This document shows, in pieces, positions 10,818 through 19,865 of a stretch of DNA of 64,000 nt. The DNA is from Niveibacterium sp. SC-1 (GTDB lineage: Bacteria > Pseudomonadota > Gammaproteobacteria > Burkholderiales > Rhodocyclaceae): positions 2,046,001 through 2,110,000 of the forward strand of contig NZ_CP151275.1 in NCBI RefSeq assembly GCF_038235435.1. The letters run 5' to 3'. A program made the position numbers and the translations under genes. Under the pieces are notes generated by a model. It was not told the origin of the DNA, searched no databases, and saw only the letters and a program-made list of their open reading frames with translations. Each line of letters begins with the position of its first letter. Within the stretch, counting starts at the first letter, position 1.

Positions 10818-11213
10818 ATGCGGATGTTCATATTGAAGACCGTCGCGGCGCGAAAATCCTGCCTGATCATCTTCCGCCGCTCATGTGCAGGCGCAGCACT
10901 TGCAGCGCTCGTGCCACTGGCGGCCGCACAGGCGATCGACTGTGCCGCAACGCCGATGCCCGCCGAGCGCCATATCTGTGCGCATCCCGAACTGCTGGAA
11001 ACCTTGTTGCTGATCGAACGCCGGCAGACTGACGCGCTCGCGGCGGCTACCGAGGCCGAGCGTGCGGCGCTGCAGGGCGCGCACTCGCAGTGGCTCGCCG
11101 GGCGCAATCGTTGCGGGCAGACGCCCCAGTCCATGGATGACTGCGTGCGTAGTCACCTGCAGGCGCGACTGTCCGATCTGCCGCCGCCAGCAGCCTCGCA
11201 ATCAGCGCCCTGA
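10818..11213 (+). CDS. Exported LprI/DUF1311-like protein
   Basis: About 131 aa. A positively charged N-terminus and a hydrophobic Ala/Leu segment ending AAAQAIDC form a Sec signal peptide. The mature part has four conserved cysteines in the LprI/DUF1311 pattern (DCAATPMPAERHIC, then RNRCGQT and DDCVRSHL), with a helical central stretch. Mycobacterial LprI inhibits lysozyme; the role in proteobacteria is not settled. ATG 10818 and ATG 10824 are both possible starts. It is a lone gene, divergent from the DAHP synthase and converging with modE, 12 bases apart. Confidence 0.75.
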   Translation: MRMFILKTVAARKSCLIIFRRSCAGAALAALVPLAAAQAIDCAATPMPAERHICAHPELLETLLLIERRQTDALAAATEAERAALQGAHSQWLAGRNRCGQTPQSMDDCVRSHLQARLSDLPPPAASQSAP

Positions 11214-11225
11214 ACATCGGGAAAG

Positions 11226-11993
11226 TCAGCGCAGGCCGAGGATGATCTGCGAAGGCGGCACGCGGGCCCAGGCTTCCACGCCCGGCACGAAATCGCGGAG
11301 CTGGTCCGCCGTCCCGCGCATGGCCGCATGCAGCGCGTGACCGCCTGGTGTAAGCAGGTCGATCTCGGCCGCGCCGCGCGCGCGAGCCACCTGGGTGACG
11401 CGTGCACGCAGGCCTGCCGGCGAGCTTGCGTCGGTAGAGAGCGCGATCGCGCCGGCCTTGAAGAGCGCGACGACTTTGCGCTGAGGCCGCAGGTCGAGCG
11501 CCTGCGTGCTGGCGTGGGTCACCGTGGCGAACAGCCGCTCGCCGTCCCCGAGGCTGACTTCGATCTCGTCGGCGAGCTTGCCGGGGCGCACCGCGCTGAC
11601 GATGCCTTCGAGCTGGTTGCGCGCGCTCGTCTGGCGAAGTGCCATCGCGTCCAGGCCTTCGCCCAGCAACTGGCGGCTCAGGCTCTCCAGCATCTGCTGA
11701 TGCGCGGCCTCGGCGCGTGAAAAGGTGTCGAGCAGGGCTAGCGCGCGGGCGGTGAGTCGCGCGCCGCCGCCGCCCTTGCCGCCGACGCTGGAGGTGACCA
11801 GCGCCTCGCCGGCGACCCGGTTCATCGTCTCCACCGTGTCCCACGCATGCTTGTAGCTCATCCGCAGCGCGCGCGCCGCGGCGGAGATCGATCCCGTCTC
11901 GCCCAGCGCACGCAGGAGCGCGAAGCGTTCCCGGCCGGCGAGCATTTCGCCGTCGCGTGCGAGCCAGATGCGGCCATCCAGTTGTAGCGTCAT
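11226..11993 (-). CDS. modE: Molybdate-responsive transcriptional regulator ModE
   Basis: A 255-aa protein. The N-terminal LysR-like winged helix (~1-115) contains GSISAAARALRMSYKHAWD and the ModE hallmark GGKGGGGARLT. The C-terminal half has two TOBE/Mop molybdate-binding repeats with SARNQLEGIVSAV. In E. coli the molybdate-loaded dimer represses modABC and activates some molybdoenzyme genes. It is transcribed away from modABC, and a good ModE box lies between. Ribosome site GGGAGAAG precedes ATG 11993. Confidence 0.95.
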   Translation of the reverse strand: MTLQLDGRIWLARDGEMLAGRERFALLRALGETGSISAAARALRMSYKHAWDTVETMNRVAGEALVTSSVGGKGGGGARLTARALALLDTFSRAEAAHQQMLESLSRQLLGEGLDAMALRQTSARNQLEGIVSAVRPGKLADEIEVSLGDGERLFATVTHASTQALDLRPQRKVVALFKAGAIALSTDASSPAGLRARVTQVARARGAAEIDLLTPGGHALHAAMRGTADQLRDFVPGVEAWARVPPSQIILGLR

Positions 11994-13047
<1,054 letters not shown>

Positions 13048-13118
13048 GTGAGGCACAAGCTTTGGCCCGCTGCGCGAAGGCGCTGCCGGCGCCTTCGCTT
13101 CGCTAAGATCGCCTCCTT

Positions 13119-13790
13119 ATGAATCCCGCGTATCAGTCCGTCTTTCTCACGCTCAAGCTGGCGGGCGTGGTGACCGTGTGCTTGCTGTTGCTGGGCACGC
13201 CTCTGGCCTGGTGGCTGGCGCGCACCCGCTCGCGCCTCAAGCCGGTGGTGGGCGCGCTCGTTGCGTTGCCGTTGGTGCTGCCGCCGACGGTGCTGGGCTT
13301 CTACCTCCTGCTCTTGCTGGGGCCCAATGGTTGGGGCGGGCAATTCACGCAGTGGCTGGGCATCGGGCGCTTGCCGTTTACCTTCGCGGGCCTGGTGGTG
13401 GCCTCGGTGTTGTGCTCCATGCCCTTCGTGGTGCAGCCGATCCAGAACGCCTTTGAAGCTATCGGCACCCGTCCGCTCGAAGTTGCTGCGACCCTCGGAG
13501 CGGGGCCATGGGACCGCTTCGTCTCGGTCTCCCTCCCGCTGGCTGCACCGGGCTTCATGAGCGCGATCGTCCTTGGCTTCGCCCACACCATGGGCGAGTT
13601 CGGGCTGGTGCTGATGGTGGGGGGCAACATCCCGGGCGCGACGCGGGTCTTGTCGGTGGACATCTATGACCAGGTGGAAACGCTCAACTACGCGCGCGCC
13701 CACTGGCTTTCCGCCGGCATGGTGCTCTTTTCCTTCGTGGTGCTGTTCCTGCTCCATCGCTTCAAGGCCAGGCCGGTGGTGAATCCGTGA
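13119..13790 (+). CDS. modB: Molybdate ABC transporter permease ModB
   Basis: A 223-aa inner-membrane protein with about five hydrophobic segments, beginning [19 protein letters not shown]. The ABC permease EAA loop is visible as [25 protein letters not shown] (~120-145), which docks onto Mod[17 protein letters not shown] is typical of ModB. The stop overlaps the GTG of modC by GTGA, coupling translation of the permease and the ATPase. Confidence 0.95.
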   Translation: MNPAYQSVFLTLKLAGVVTVCLLLLGTPLAWWLARTRSRLKPVVGALVALPLVLPPTVLGFYLLLLLGPNGWGGQFTQWLGIGRLPFTFAGLVVASVLCSMPFVVQPIQNAFEAIGTRPLEVAATLGAGPWDRFVSVSLPLAAPGFMSAIVLGFAHTMGEFGLVLMVGGNIPGATRVLSVDIYDQVETLNYARAHWLSAGMVLFSFVVLFLLHRFKARPVVNP

Positions 13791-14872
13791 GCGGGCTGGA
13801 GGTCCGTTGTCAGCTGGCGCATCCGGGCTTCGAGCTCGATGTCGATCTCGTGCTGCCCGGGCGTGGCGTGATCGGCATCTTCGGCCGTTCCGGCAGCGGC
13901 AAGACGAGTCTGCTGCGCACGGTGGCTGGCCTCTCCCGGCCACAACATGCCCGCGTCATGATCGAGGGTGAGTGCTGGCAGGACGATGCGCGCGGCATCT
14001 GCCTACCAACCCATCGTCGCCCGCTTGGCTATGTGTTCCAGGAAGCGAGTCTGCTCCCTCATCTGAGCGTGCGGGGCAATCTGGAATACGGCTACAAGCG
14101 CGTGCAGGCGGCGGCGCGCAGCGTTCCGTGCGATCAGGCCGTCGAGCTGCTTGGCGTGGGGCATCTGCTCGGTCGCGCCGTGCAGGGGCTTTCCGGTGGC
14201 GAGCGTCAGCGCGTGGCGATCGCGCGCGCATTGCTCACCAGCCCGCGGATGCTGTTGATGGATGAACCGCTGGGGGCCCTGGATGCGCAGAGCCGTGCTG
14301 AGATCCTGCCTTACCTTGAGCGGGTGCACGAAGCGCTCTCCATTCCGCTGCTCTATGTGAGCCATGCGATGGATGAGATCGCCCGCCTGGCCGATCACCT
14401 CGTGCTGATGGAGCACGGACGGGCGGTGGCGAGCGGACCACTGGAGACACTGCTGGCGCGCCTGGACCTGCCACTTGCGCGCGAACGGGACGCTGGCGTG
14501 GTGGTGAGTGGCCACATCGGGGCCGTCGACGAAGGCTACGGGCTATCGCGCATCGATTTCGGGGGTGGTTCCCTGTGGGTGGGTGGCACGCATGGGCTGG
14601 GCAGCGCGGCGCGGGCCCGCGTGCTTGCGCGTGACGTCAGCGTGGCCCTTGAGCCGCCGCATCGCAGCAGCATCCTCAACGTGCTGGAGGCTCGGATCGT
14701 GGAGCGACGCGACGAGGATGCGGAGCGTACAAGCCTGCGCCTGTTGTTGGGGGTCGATACGAATGGCACGGCGCTGCTGGCGCGCCTGACGCGACGCTCG
14801 GCCGACGTGCTCGCCCTCCAGCCCGGGATGCCGGTGTGGGCGCAAGTGAAAAGCGTGGCGCTGGTGGCCTGA
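13787..14872 (+). CDS. modC: Molybdate ABC transporter ATP-binding protein ModC
   Basis: A 361-aa ATPase. Walker [12 protein letters not shown] (~30), Q-loop in [15 protein letters not shown], signature [15 protein letters not shown] (~130), Walker [12 protein letters not shown] and switch His in [10 protein letters not shown]. The C-terminal ~100 residues form the TOBE/Mop domain that in ModC can bind oxyanion and inhibit transport. It energises ModB at the inner face of the membrane. GTG start; the operon ends at a bidirectional terminator 65 bases on. Confidence 0.96.
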   Translation: MSGLEVRCQLAHPGFELDVDLVLPGRGVIGIFGRSGSGKTSLLRTVAGLSRPQHARVMIEGECWQDDARGICLPTHRRPLGYVFQEASLLPHLSVRGNLEYGYKRVQAAARSVPCDQAVELLGVGHLLGRAVQGLSGGERQRVAIARALLTSPRMLLMDEPLGALDAQSRAEILPYLERVHEALSIPLLYVSHAMDEIARLADHLVLMEHGRAVASGPLETLLARLDLPLARERDAGVVVSGHIGAVDEGYGLSRIDFGGGSLWVGGTHGLGSAARARVLARDVSVALEPPHRSSILNVLEARIVERRDEDAERTSLRLLLGVDTNGTALLARLTRRSADVLALQPGMPVWAQVKSVALVA

Positions 14873-14935
14873 CGCGAGACCCGTGCCGCTCGGGCTACGG
14901 GCCAGTGGGGACGACAGGCCGAAGCGCCCAGAAAA

Positions 14936-14966
14936 GAAAAAGGCGATCCGCAGGATCGCCTTTTTC
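14936..14966. terminator. Bidirectional terminator between modC and the parvulin gene
   Basis: GAAAAAGGCGATCC (14936-14949) pairs perfectly with GGATCGCCTTTTTC (14953-14966) around GCA. A-run and T-run on opposite sides let it serve both converging transcripts. Confidence 0.85.
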
Positions 14967-15001
14967 TTCGCACGCGCCGTAGGGCGCGGTGCGCGGCCAG
15001 C

Positions 15002-15829
15002 TTAGTTGATCTTGGCCTTCGAGCTCAGCTCCTGCACATGCTTCTGCAGGGCTTGCTGCTGCAGTTGTTGCTGCAGTTGCGGCTTGACCTGTTCGAACGC
15101 GGGCGGTGCCACGTCGCGGGAGTCTTCCAGCAGGATGACGTGGTAGCCGAAGTCGCTCTTCACCGGCTCGGTGGTGTACTTGCCCTTGTCGAGCTTGGTC
15201 ATCGCGTCGGAGAAGGGCTTCACATAGGCTTCTGGCGTGTTCCAGCCGAGGTCGCCACCGTTTTCCTTCGAGCCCGGATCCTTGGAGTCCTTGGCCAGGT
15301 CGGCGAACTTGGCGCCGCCCTTGAGTTTGGTGATGATCGCCTTGGCGTCTTCTTCCTTGTCGACCAGGATGTGGCGGGCCTTGTATTCCTTCTTGCCGGT
15401 GGCCTTCGCCACGACTTCGGTCTGGTAGGCCTTCTTCAGGTCGGCGTCGGTGATCGGGTGGGCCTTGACGAAGTCATCGACGTAGGCGCCGATGAGCGCG
15501 CTCTGCTGCATCATCTCGACGCGAGTCTGGAAGGCCTTGCTCTTGTCCAGACCCTTCTTCTTCGCTTCCTGGGCGATGACTTCGCGGCGGACCAGCTCTT
15601 CCTTGATCATGTTGCGCACTTCCGGGCTGTCCGGAGCACCGCGCGCCTTCTGTTCCTGGAAGAACACGTCGAAACGCTCTTGCGGAATGGCCTTGCCATT
15701 CACCGTAGCGAGCGTGCCCGACTTGGCTGCAGCAGCCGGCTTGGCATCGGCCTTGTCCTGCGCTTGCGCGCCGAGCGACAGCGCGCCAACGATGAGGCCG
15801 ATCAGCAGTCGGCTTTGAGTCTGTTTCAT
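15002..15829 (-). CDS. Exported parvulin-type peptidyl-prolyl isomerase
   Basis: A 275-aa protein. Signal peptide MKQTQSRLLIGLIVGALSLGAQA, an Ala/Lys linker, a SurA/PrsA-like helical chaperone region (~35-140), then a parvulin domain (~145-245) with KARHILVDKEEDAKAII, FADLAKDSKDPGSKENGGDLGW and DFGYHVILLEDSR. The C-terminus is Gln-rich (QLQQQLQQQALQKH). It should help fold outer-membrane or periplasmic proteins. It ends the yciB-yciI-bolA string, 46 bases after bolA, an order common in betaproteobacteria. It is shorter than SurA and has one PPIase domain only. Confidence 0.9.
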   Translation of the reverse strand: MKQTQSRLLIGLIVGALSLGAQAQDKADAKPAAAAKSGTLATVNGKAIPQERFDVFFQEQKARGAPDSPEVRNMIKEELVRREVIAQEAKKKGLDKSKAFQTRVEMMQQSALIGAYVDDFVKAHPITDADLKKAYQTEVVAKATGKKEYKARHILVDKEEDAKAIITKLKGGAKFADLAKDSKDPGSKENGGDLGWNTPEAYVKPFSDAMTKLDKGKYTTEPVKSDFGYHVILLEDSRDVAPPAFEQVKPQLQQQLQQQALQKHVQELSSKAKIN

Positions 15830-15875
15830 GAAGATCCTCTGGTTGATGATTGGAGGCTGACGCCTCGGCGTTGTC

Positions 15876-16172
15876 TCAGCGATCCACTTCCACGTTGTCA
15901 GCGTCCACTTCGTCGGCGCTGCGCGCCTCGATGGCGAGCGCGTGGATTCTGTGTGGAATCAGGTCTGCGAGTTTGTCATAAACCGCGCGGTGACGCGCGA
16001 TCCTGCTCATGCCGCGGAAAGCAGGGGCGACAATCTGCAGGGTGTAATGGCCTCCGCCGCCGGCTGCACCAGGGTGGCCGACATGCTTGGCGCTGTCGTC
16101 GAGCAGCGTGAGCTGCGCCGGCGCTAGCGACGCCAGGCGTTCGCGGATTTCCATTTCCAACGGCTTGCTCAC
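15876..16172 (-). CDS. bolA: BolA family protein
   Basis: A 98-aa protein with the class II KH-like BolA fold: IRERLASLAPAQLTLLDDSAKHVGH, then GGGGHYTLQIVAPAFRGMSRIARHRAVYDKLADLI with the conserved helix-turn-helix-like centre, and IHALAIEAR. BolA proteins pair with monothiol glutaredoxins in Fe-S trafficking and, in some bacteria, affect morphology genes. ATG overlaps the yciI stop by 4 bases. The acidic Asp/Val-rich tail (DEVDADNVEVDR) is slightly longer than in E. coli. Confidence 0.9.
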   Translation of the reverse strand: MSKPLEMEIRERLASLAPAQLTLLDDSAKHVGHPGAAGGGGHYTLQIVAPAFRGMSRIARHRAVYDKLADLIPHRIHALAIEARSADEVDADNVEVDR

Positions 16173-16468
16173 GGCAGGACGCGCTTGAACGGGCGGACTT
16201 CGGTGCGCGCGAACACGCCTTCGGCGACGTAAGGGTCAGCGGCAAGCCAGGTTTCCGCCTCGGTTTGCGAGGCGAATTCGGCGACCACCAGGCTGCCGGA
16301 AAAGCCGGCGGGGCCAGGGTCGGGACTGTCGATAGCGGGAAGCGGACCCGCCAGAATGAGCCGGCCGGCATCGGCCAGGGCCTGCAGCCGTTCGAGATGC
16401 GCCGGACGCGCCTTGGCGCGCTTGGTGAGCGTGTCCTGGGCCTCATGGCCGAGCAGCATGTACAACAT
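16169..16468 (-). CDS. yciI: YciI family protein
   Basis: A 99-aa ferredoxin-like-fold protein: MLYMLLGHEAQDTL, RPAHLERLQALADAGRLILAGPLP (with the conserved HLE and GPL), GSLVVAEFASQTEAETWLAADPYVAEGVF and VRPFKRVLP. The His and Asp residues of the putative active-site dyad are present. The biochemical role of YciI is not established. Start taken as ATG 16468 inside TGATG at the yciB stop; a GTG one codon earlier is also possible. Confidence 0.9.
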   Translation of the reverse strand: MLYMLLGHEAQDTLTKRAKARPAHLERLQALADAGRLILAGPLPAIDSPDPGPAGFSGSLVVAEFASQTEAETWLAADPYVAEGVFARTEVRPFKRVLP

Positions 16469-17007
16469 CACTTCTTTTCCTCTTCACCGATGTAGCGCGA
16501 CAGCATCAGGCTCTGCGCGAACACGAACAGGATCATCAGACCGATACCGCCAAAGAGCTTGAAGTTCACCCAGGTGGATTCGGAGAAATGGTAGGCGACG
16601 AAAAGATTGATGGCGCCCATCGCGACGAAGAAGCCGGCCCACGAGAAATTCAGGCGAGACCAGACCGCGTCGGGCAATTCGATCTGCGAGCCGAGCATCG
16701 AGCGGATCGCGTTGCGCTTGAAGGCGAGCGTGGCGACCAGCATGCCGAGGCCCATGCCCCAGTACAGGATGGTGGGCTTCCACTTGATGAAGGTCGGGTT
16801 ATGCAGCGCGATGGTGAGTCCGCCGAACACCACGACCACGACCAGCGTGAACCACATCATGGCGTCGACCTTGCGGCGGACGAACCAGGCCCAGGCGATC
16901 TGCGCAATCGTGGCGCCGATGGCGACCAGCGTGGCCGTATAGATGTCGGTGACCCGGTAGGCGACGAAGAACAGCAGGACCGGGAAGAGATCGAAGAGGA
17001 TTTTCAT
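16468..17007 (-). CDS. yciB: Inner-membrane septation protein A (YciB/IspZ family)
   Basis: A 179-aa polytopic inner-membrane protein with five or six hydrophobic segments, starting FDLFPVLLFFVAYRVTDIYTATLV, with NPTFIKWKPTILYW and WSRLNFSWAGFFVAMGAINLFVAY as family signatures. YciB interacts with cell-division and envelope-elongation proteins and affects cell-envelope integrity. The ATG overlaps the histidine-kinase stop by 4 bases, so the yciB-yciI-bolA-ppiC string may be transcribed with the two-component genes. Confidence 0.93.
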   Translation of the reverse strand: MKILFDLFPVLLFFVAYRVTDIYTATLVAIGATIAQIAWAWFVRRKVDAMMWFTLVVVVVFGGLTIALHNPTFIKWKPTILYWGMGLGMLVATLAFKRNAIRSMLGSQIELPDAVWSRLNFSWAGFFVAMGAINLFVAYHFSESTWVNFKLFGGIGLMILFVFAQSLMLSRYIGEEEKK

Positions 17008-18368
17008 GTTGGGCTCGGATTATACCGATCGGGCCGCTGGTCTCCGGCCGGCAGCGCCAATACCGCAAGCAGGCCACCGCCGGGGCGTGGGAGGAGTTCA
17101 AGCCGACCACCATGCAGACGCGCCACCCGATTGACGATGGCCAGTCCCAGACCGGAGCCGCGCGCGTCGGTGCGGGCCGCTTCGAGGCGGGTGAAGGGGC
17201 GCTTGAGTCGTTCGACATGTTCGAGCGGGATGCCCGGGCCGCGATCCATGACCATCAGCCGCATTTCGTGGCCCACGCGTTCCAGCGCGAGTTCTACGGG
17301 CTGCTCCGTGCCGGCATAGCGCAACGCGTTGTCCACCAGGTTGGTGAGCGCGCGGCGCAGCGCTTTCGGGCGCACCGCGAGTTCCTGTTCCTGGCCGGGA
17401 AGCGTGGCACTGACAGGCAGTCCGCGACGCTGGTAGCTTGATTCGATTTCACCCAGCAGGGTCGTGGCGTCCACGGCCACCGGCGCCTCCTCGGCGCTGC
17501 CGCGGGCGAAGTCGAGAAACTGGGCGATGATCCGGTCCATCTCTTCGATGTCGGCGGACATCGCATCGACTTCCTCCGGTGGCGCGCCACTCATTTCTAT
17601 GCCCAGGCGCAGGCGGGCGAGCGGCGTGCGCAGGTCGTGCGAAATCCCGGCCAGAATCAGCGCGCGATCGGATTCAAGTTGCGCAAGATCGACCGACATC
17701 TGGTTGAAGGCGCGCGCGACTTCGGCGAGTTCCTCCGGGCCTTCTTCCGGCAGCGGCGAGGGCAGTTCGCCACGGCCTACCTCGCGCGCTGCTCGCGTGA
17801 CCCGCGAGAGCGGTTGCGTCGTGTGGCGCACGATCAGGTAGGCGCCACCCAGTGCGAGCAGCATCGCGGCGATTGTCCAGCCCAGCCATTCGAGGGTGCG
17901 CACCCGTTCGAAACGATCGCTGGGCAGCATCACCCAGAAGAGGTCTTCCGCGTCATCAGGGTCGATCTGGAAGCGCACCCACAGCCCGGGCACGCCCTCG
18001 CGCGCGGCGGCGAGGCGGGTGCGCGGCCCCAGTTGATGGGACACCTGCTCCTGCATGATCCGGAAGAACTGGGTCGCCGGTAGCGGCGTGATGTGATCAC
18101 GCGGATCCGCGGGGTAGATGCGCAGGCCTTCCTGTTCGGAAAGGTCGCGCAGCAGCGCCACGCGCAGGAGCGGATCGGCGTTGATGAGCGCGGCGCGGGT
18201 GAGGTTGACGACGCTCACCAGCATCTGACCGGTCTGGCGCGCGCGCGGCGTGCGTTCGAAGAGATCGAAGACCAACAGCCAGGTCGAGATCGAGGCGAGG
18301 AGCAGCAGACCGATGAGCAGGAAGCTGCGCCACAGCAGGCTGCGGGGGATGAGGCGCATGGGGAGCAA
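17004..18368 (-). CDS. envZ: Sensor histidine kinase, EnvZ type
   Basis: A 454-aa membrane kinase. A transmembrane helix (~12-32) and a second (~163-183) flank a periplasmic domain of ~130 residues; HAMP follows (HTTQPLSRVTRAAREVGRGELP). The DHp H-box is GISHDLRTPLARLRLG, then N-box NLVDNALRYA, G1 MDRGPGIP and G2 GSGLGLAIVNRVARLHGG. The H-box and domain order match EnvZ. Its response regulator lies 12 bases upstream on the same strand. The actual stimulus cannot be read from the sequence; the EnvZ name is by domain similarity. Confidence 0.9.
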   Translation of the reverse strand: MLPMRLIPRSLLWRSFLLIGLLLLASISTWLLVFDLFERTPRARQTGQMLVSVVNLTRAALINADPLLRVALLRDLSEQEGLRIYPADPRDHITPLPATQFFRIMQEQVSHQLGPRTRLAAAREGVPGLWVRFQIDPDDAEDLFWVMLPSDRFERVRTLEWLGWTIAAMLLALGGAYLIVRHTTQPLSRVTRAAREVGRGELPSPLPEEGPEELAEVARAFNQMSVDLAQLESDRALILAGISHDLRTPLARLRLGIEMSGAPPEEVDAMSADIEEMDRIIAQFLDFARGSAEEAPVAVDATTLLGEIESSYQRRGLPVSATLPGQEQELAVRPKALRRALTNLVDNALRYAGTEQPVELALERVGHEMRLMVMDRGPGIPLEHVERLKRPFTRLEAARTDARGSGLGLAIVNRVARLHGGRLELLPRPGGGLLAVLALPAGDQRPDRYNPSPT

Positions 18369-18380
18369 CAGGTCCGCGCG

Positions 18381-19109
18381 TCAGCTGCCGCGCTGGCCGT
18401 CCGGCACAAACACGTAGCCGAAGCCCCACACCGTCTGGATGTAGCGTGGACGCGAAGGCTCCTCTTCCACCAGTTTGCGGATGCGCGAGACCTGGACATC
18501 GATCGAGCGATCGAAGGCGTCGTATTCACGGCCCCGTGCGAGTTCCATCAGCTTGTCGCGCGACAGCGGCTGCCGCGGGTGCTGGAGCAGCACCTTGAGC
18601 AGGGCGAATTCGCCGGTAGTAAGCGCTTGTTCCTGGCCGTCGCGGGTGAGGGTGCGGGTCGCGAGATTCACGGTCACCTGACCGAAGCTCACGGTTTCTT
18701 CTTCCTCCGCCGGCGCACCGGGCGGCGTACGCGGACGACGTCGCAGCACGGCATGGATGCGCGCCACCAGCTCACGCGGGTTGAACGGCTTGGGGAGATA
18801 GTCGTCCGCCCCCATCTCCAGACCGACGATGCGGTCCACCTCGTCGCCTTTGGCGGTGAGCATGATGATGGGCAGATCGCCGTTGCTGCTGCGCAGGCGT
18901 CGGCAGATCGAGAGGCCATCTTCGCCAGGCAGCATCAGGTCGAGTACCAGCAGGTCGGCGTGTTCGCGGGTGAGCGCGCGATCCATCGCCGGGGCGTCGG
19001 CCACCGTCTTGACGCCGAAGCCCTGATCTTCCAGGTAGCGTTCGAGCAGGTTACGCAGGCGCGCGTCGTCGTCGACGATGAGGATGCGGTGGCGTTCTTT
19101 GGTTTCCAT
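18381..19109 (-). CDS. ompR: OmpR-type response regulator
   Basis: A 242-aa regulator. Receiver (~8-122): acidic pair in ILIVDDDARLRNLLERYL, phospho-acceptor Asp in LLVLDLMLPGEDGL, Thr in IIMLTAKGD, Lys in DDYLPKPFNPRELVARI. An Ala/Glu linker leads to a winged-helix DNA-binding domain ending RPRYIQTVWGFGYVFVPDG, the OmpR signature. It forms a pair with the downstream kinase. Tandem sites resembling OmpR-family half-sites lie 77-96 bases upstream of its start. Confidence 0.92.
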   Translation of the reverse strand: METKERHRILIVDDDARLRNLLERYLEDQGFGVKTVADAPAMDRALTREHADLLVLDLMLPGEDGLSICRRLRSSNGDLPIIMLTAKGDEVDRIVGLEMGADDYLPKPFNPRELVARIHAVLRRRPRTPPGAPAEEEETVSFGQVTVNLATRTLTRDGQEQALTTGEFALLKVLLQHPRQPLSRDKLMELARGREYDAFDRSIDVQVSRIRKLVEEEPSRPRYIQTVWGFGYVFVPDGQRGS

Positions 19110-19185
19110 GGCCTGAATCCTAGCGGCTTGCCGAGGCAGCGACCAGCGTCGCGCCGGTAAGTCTTCGTTGCAGGGTGTCGGTGTC

Positions 19186-19205
19186 GTAACAAGCAGTTAC
19201 AAGGT
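19186..19205. promoter_or_regulatory. Candidate OmpR-family tandem binding site
   Basis: Two head-to-tail 10-base units, GTAACAAGCA and GTTACAAGGT, share GT-ACAAG at identical positions. A 10-base repeat with a GTTAC core is the usual layout of OmpR-family sites. It lies in the divergent region between the ompR-type gene and the small secreted protein gene, so it could control either. Confidence 0.45.
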
Positions 19206-19306
19206 GGTGTGGAGCCCAAACGTATGATTAACCACGGCTGCGCAAACTGGCAGCCAGCAAGGATGCAGAAGGAGGTCGAACGGCCTCCGGCGAAAGGTGG
19301 AAGCGT

Positions 19307-19636
19307 ATGGGCAAGATTACGAGAGGCGGATTGTGCGCGGCCATTGCGGCTGTGCTGCTCGCGCTCGGCCTGCCCGCGCACGCTGAGCGGCCGGGCGGAC
19401 GTGACCAGGTGTTCGAGGGCGAACGCGGGCGTCATATGGACCGGATGCGCGAGGAACGCCTGGAAGAGCAGCGGATGCGCCAGGAGCGCGACCAGCAGAT
19501 GCGCGACCGCCAGCGCGAAGGCCTAGCCCCCGCGGGCCAGATGGATCGTAGCTGGCGCGAGATGAGTCCCGACGAGCGCCGTCGCGCACGACAAGAGCTC
19601 AATAATGCCGCGCGTCGTATCTACGGCGATAACTGA
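19307..19636 (+). CDS. Small secreted Met/Arg/Glu-rich protein
   Basis: A 109-aa protein of unknown function. Signal peptide GLCAAIAAVLLALGLPAHA is cut before ERPGG. The mature part is a highly charged helical repeat-like stretch (MDRMREERLEEQRMRQERDQ) and a conserved-looking end, WREMSPDERRRARQELNNA...IYGDN. A similar W-MSPDERR-LR pattern occurs in other small exported betaproteobacterial proteins. It is divergent from the OmpR/EnvZ-type pair, and may be one of its targets. A hairpin terminator follows. Confidence 0.75.
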   Translation: MGKITRGGLCAAIAAVLLALGLPAHAERPGGRDQVFEGERGRHMDRMREERLEEQRMRQERDQQMRDRQREGLAPAGQMDRSWREMSPDERRRARQELNNAARRIYGDN

Positions 19637-19679
19637 AGCGCGATCACCCAGCGCTTGATCCTCCCCGACGCAAGAAAAT

Positions 19680-19702
19680 ACCGGCCATGCGCCGGTTTTT
19701 TT
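19680..19702 (+). terminator. Rho-independent terminator
   Basis: ACCGGC (19680-19685) pairs with GCCGGT (19691-19696) around CATGC, followed by a run of seven T residues. It ends the small secreted protein transcript. Confidence 0.8.
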
Positions 19703-19865
19703 GCGCCTGGGTGGCCGCACGAGCGGCCGCGCCGCCGGGCGACCCGCCCGTGCGCGTCTCAAGCGCGGTCGGATGAATCGGCTGTACTTCCTTGATTCGA
19801 CGGGCTTCAATCCAAATAACGCCATGCAGGCGCAAAAAGATGCAGTCCCGAGACCCGGAGGCGCC

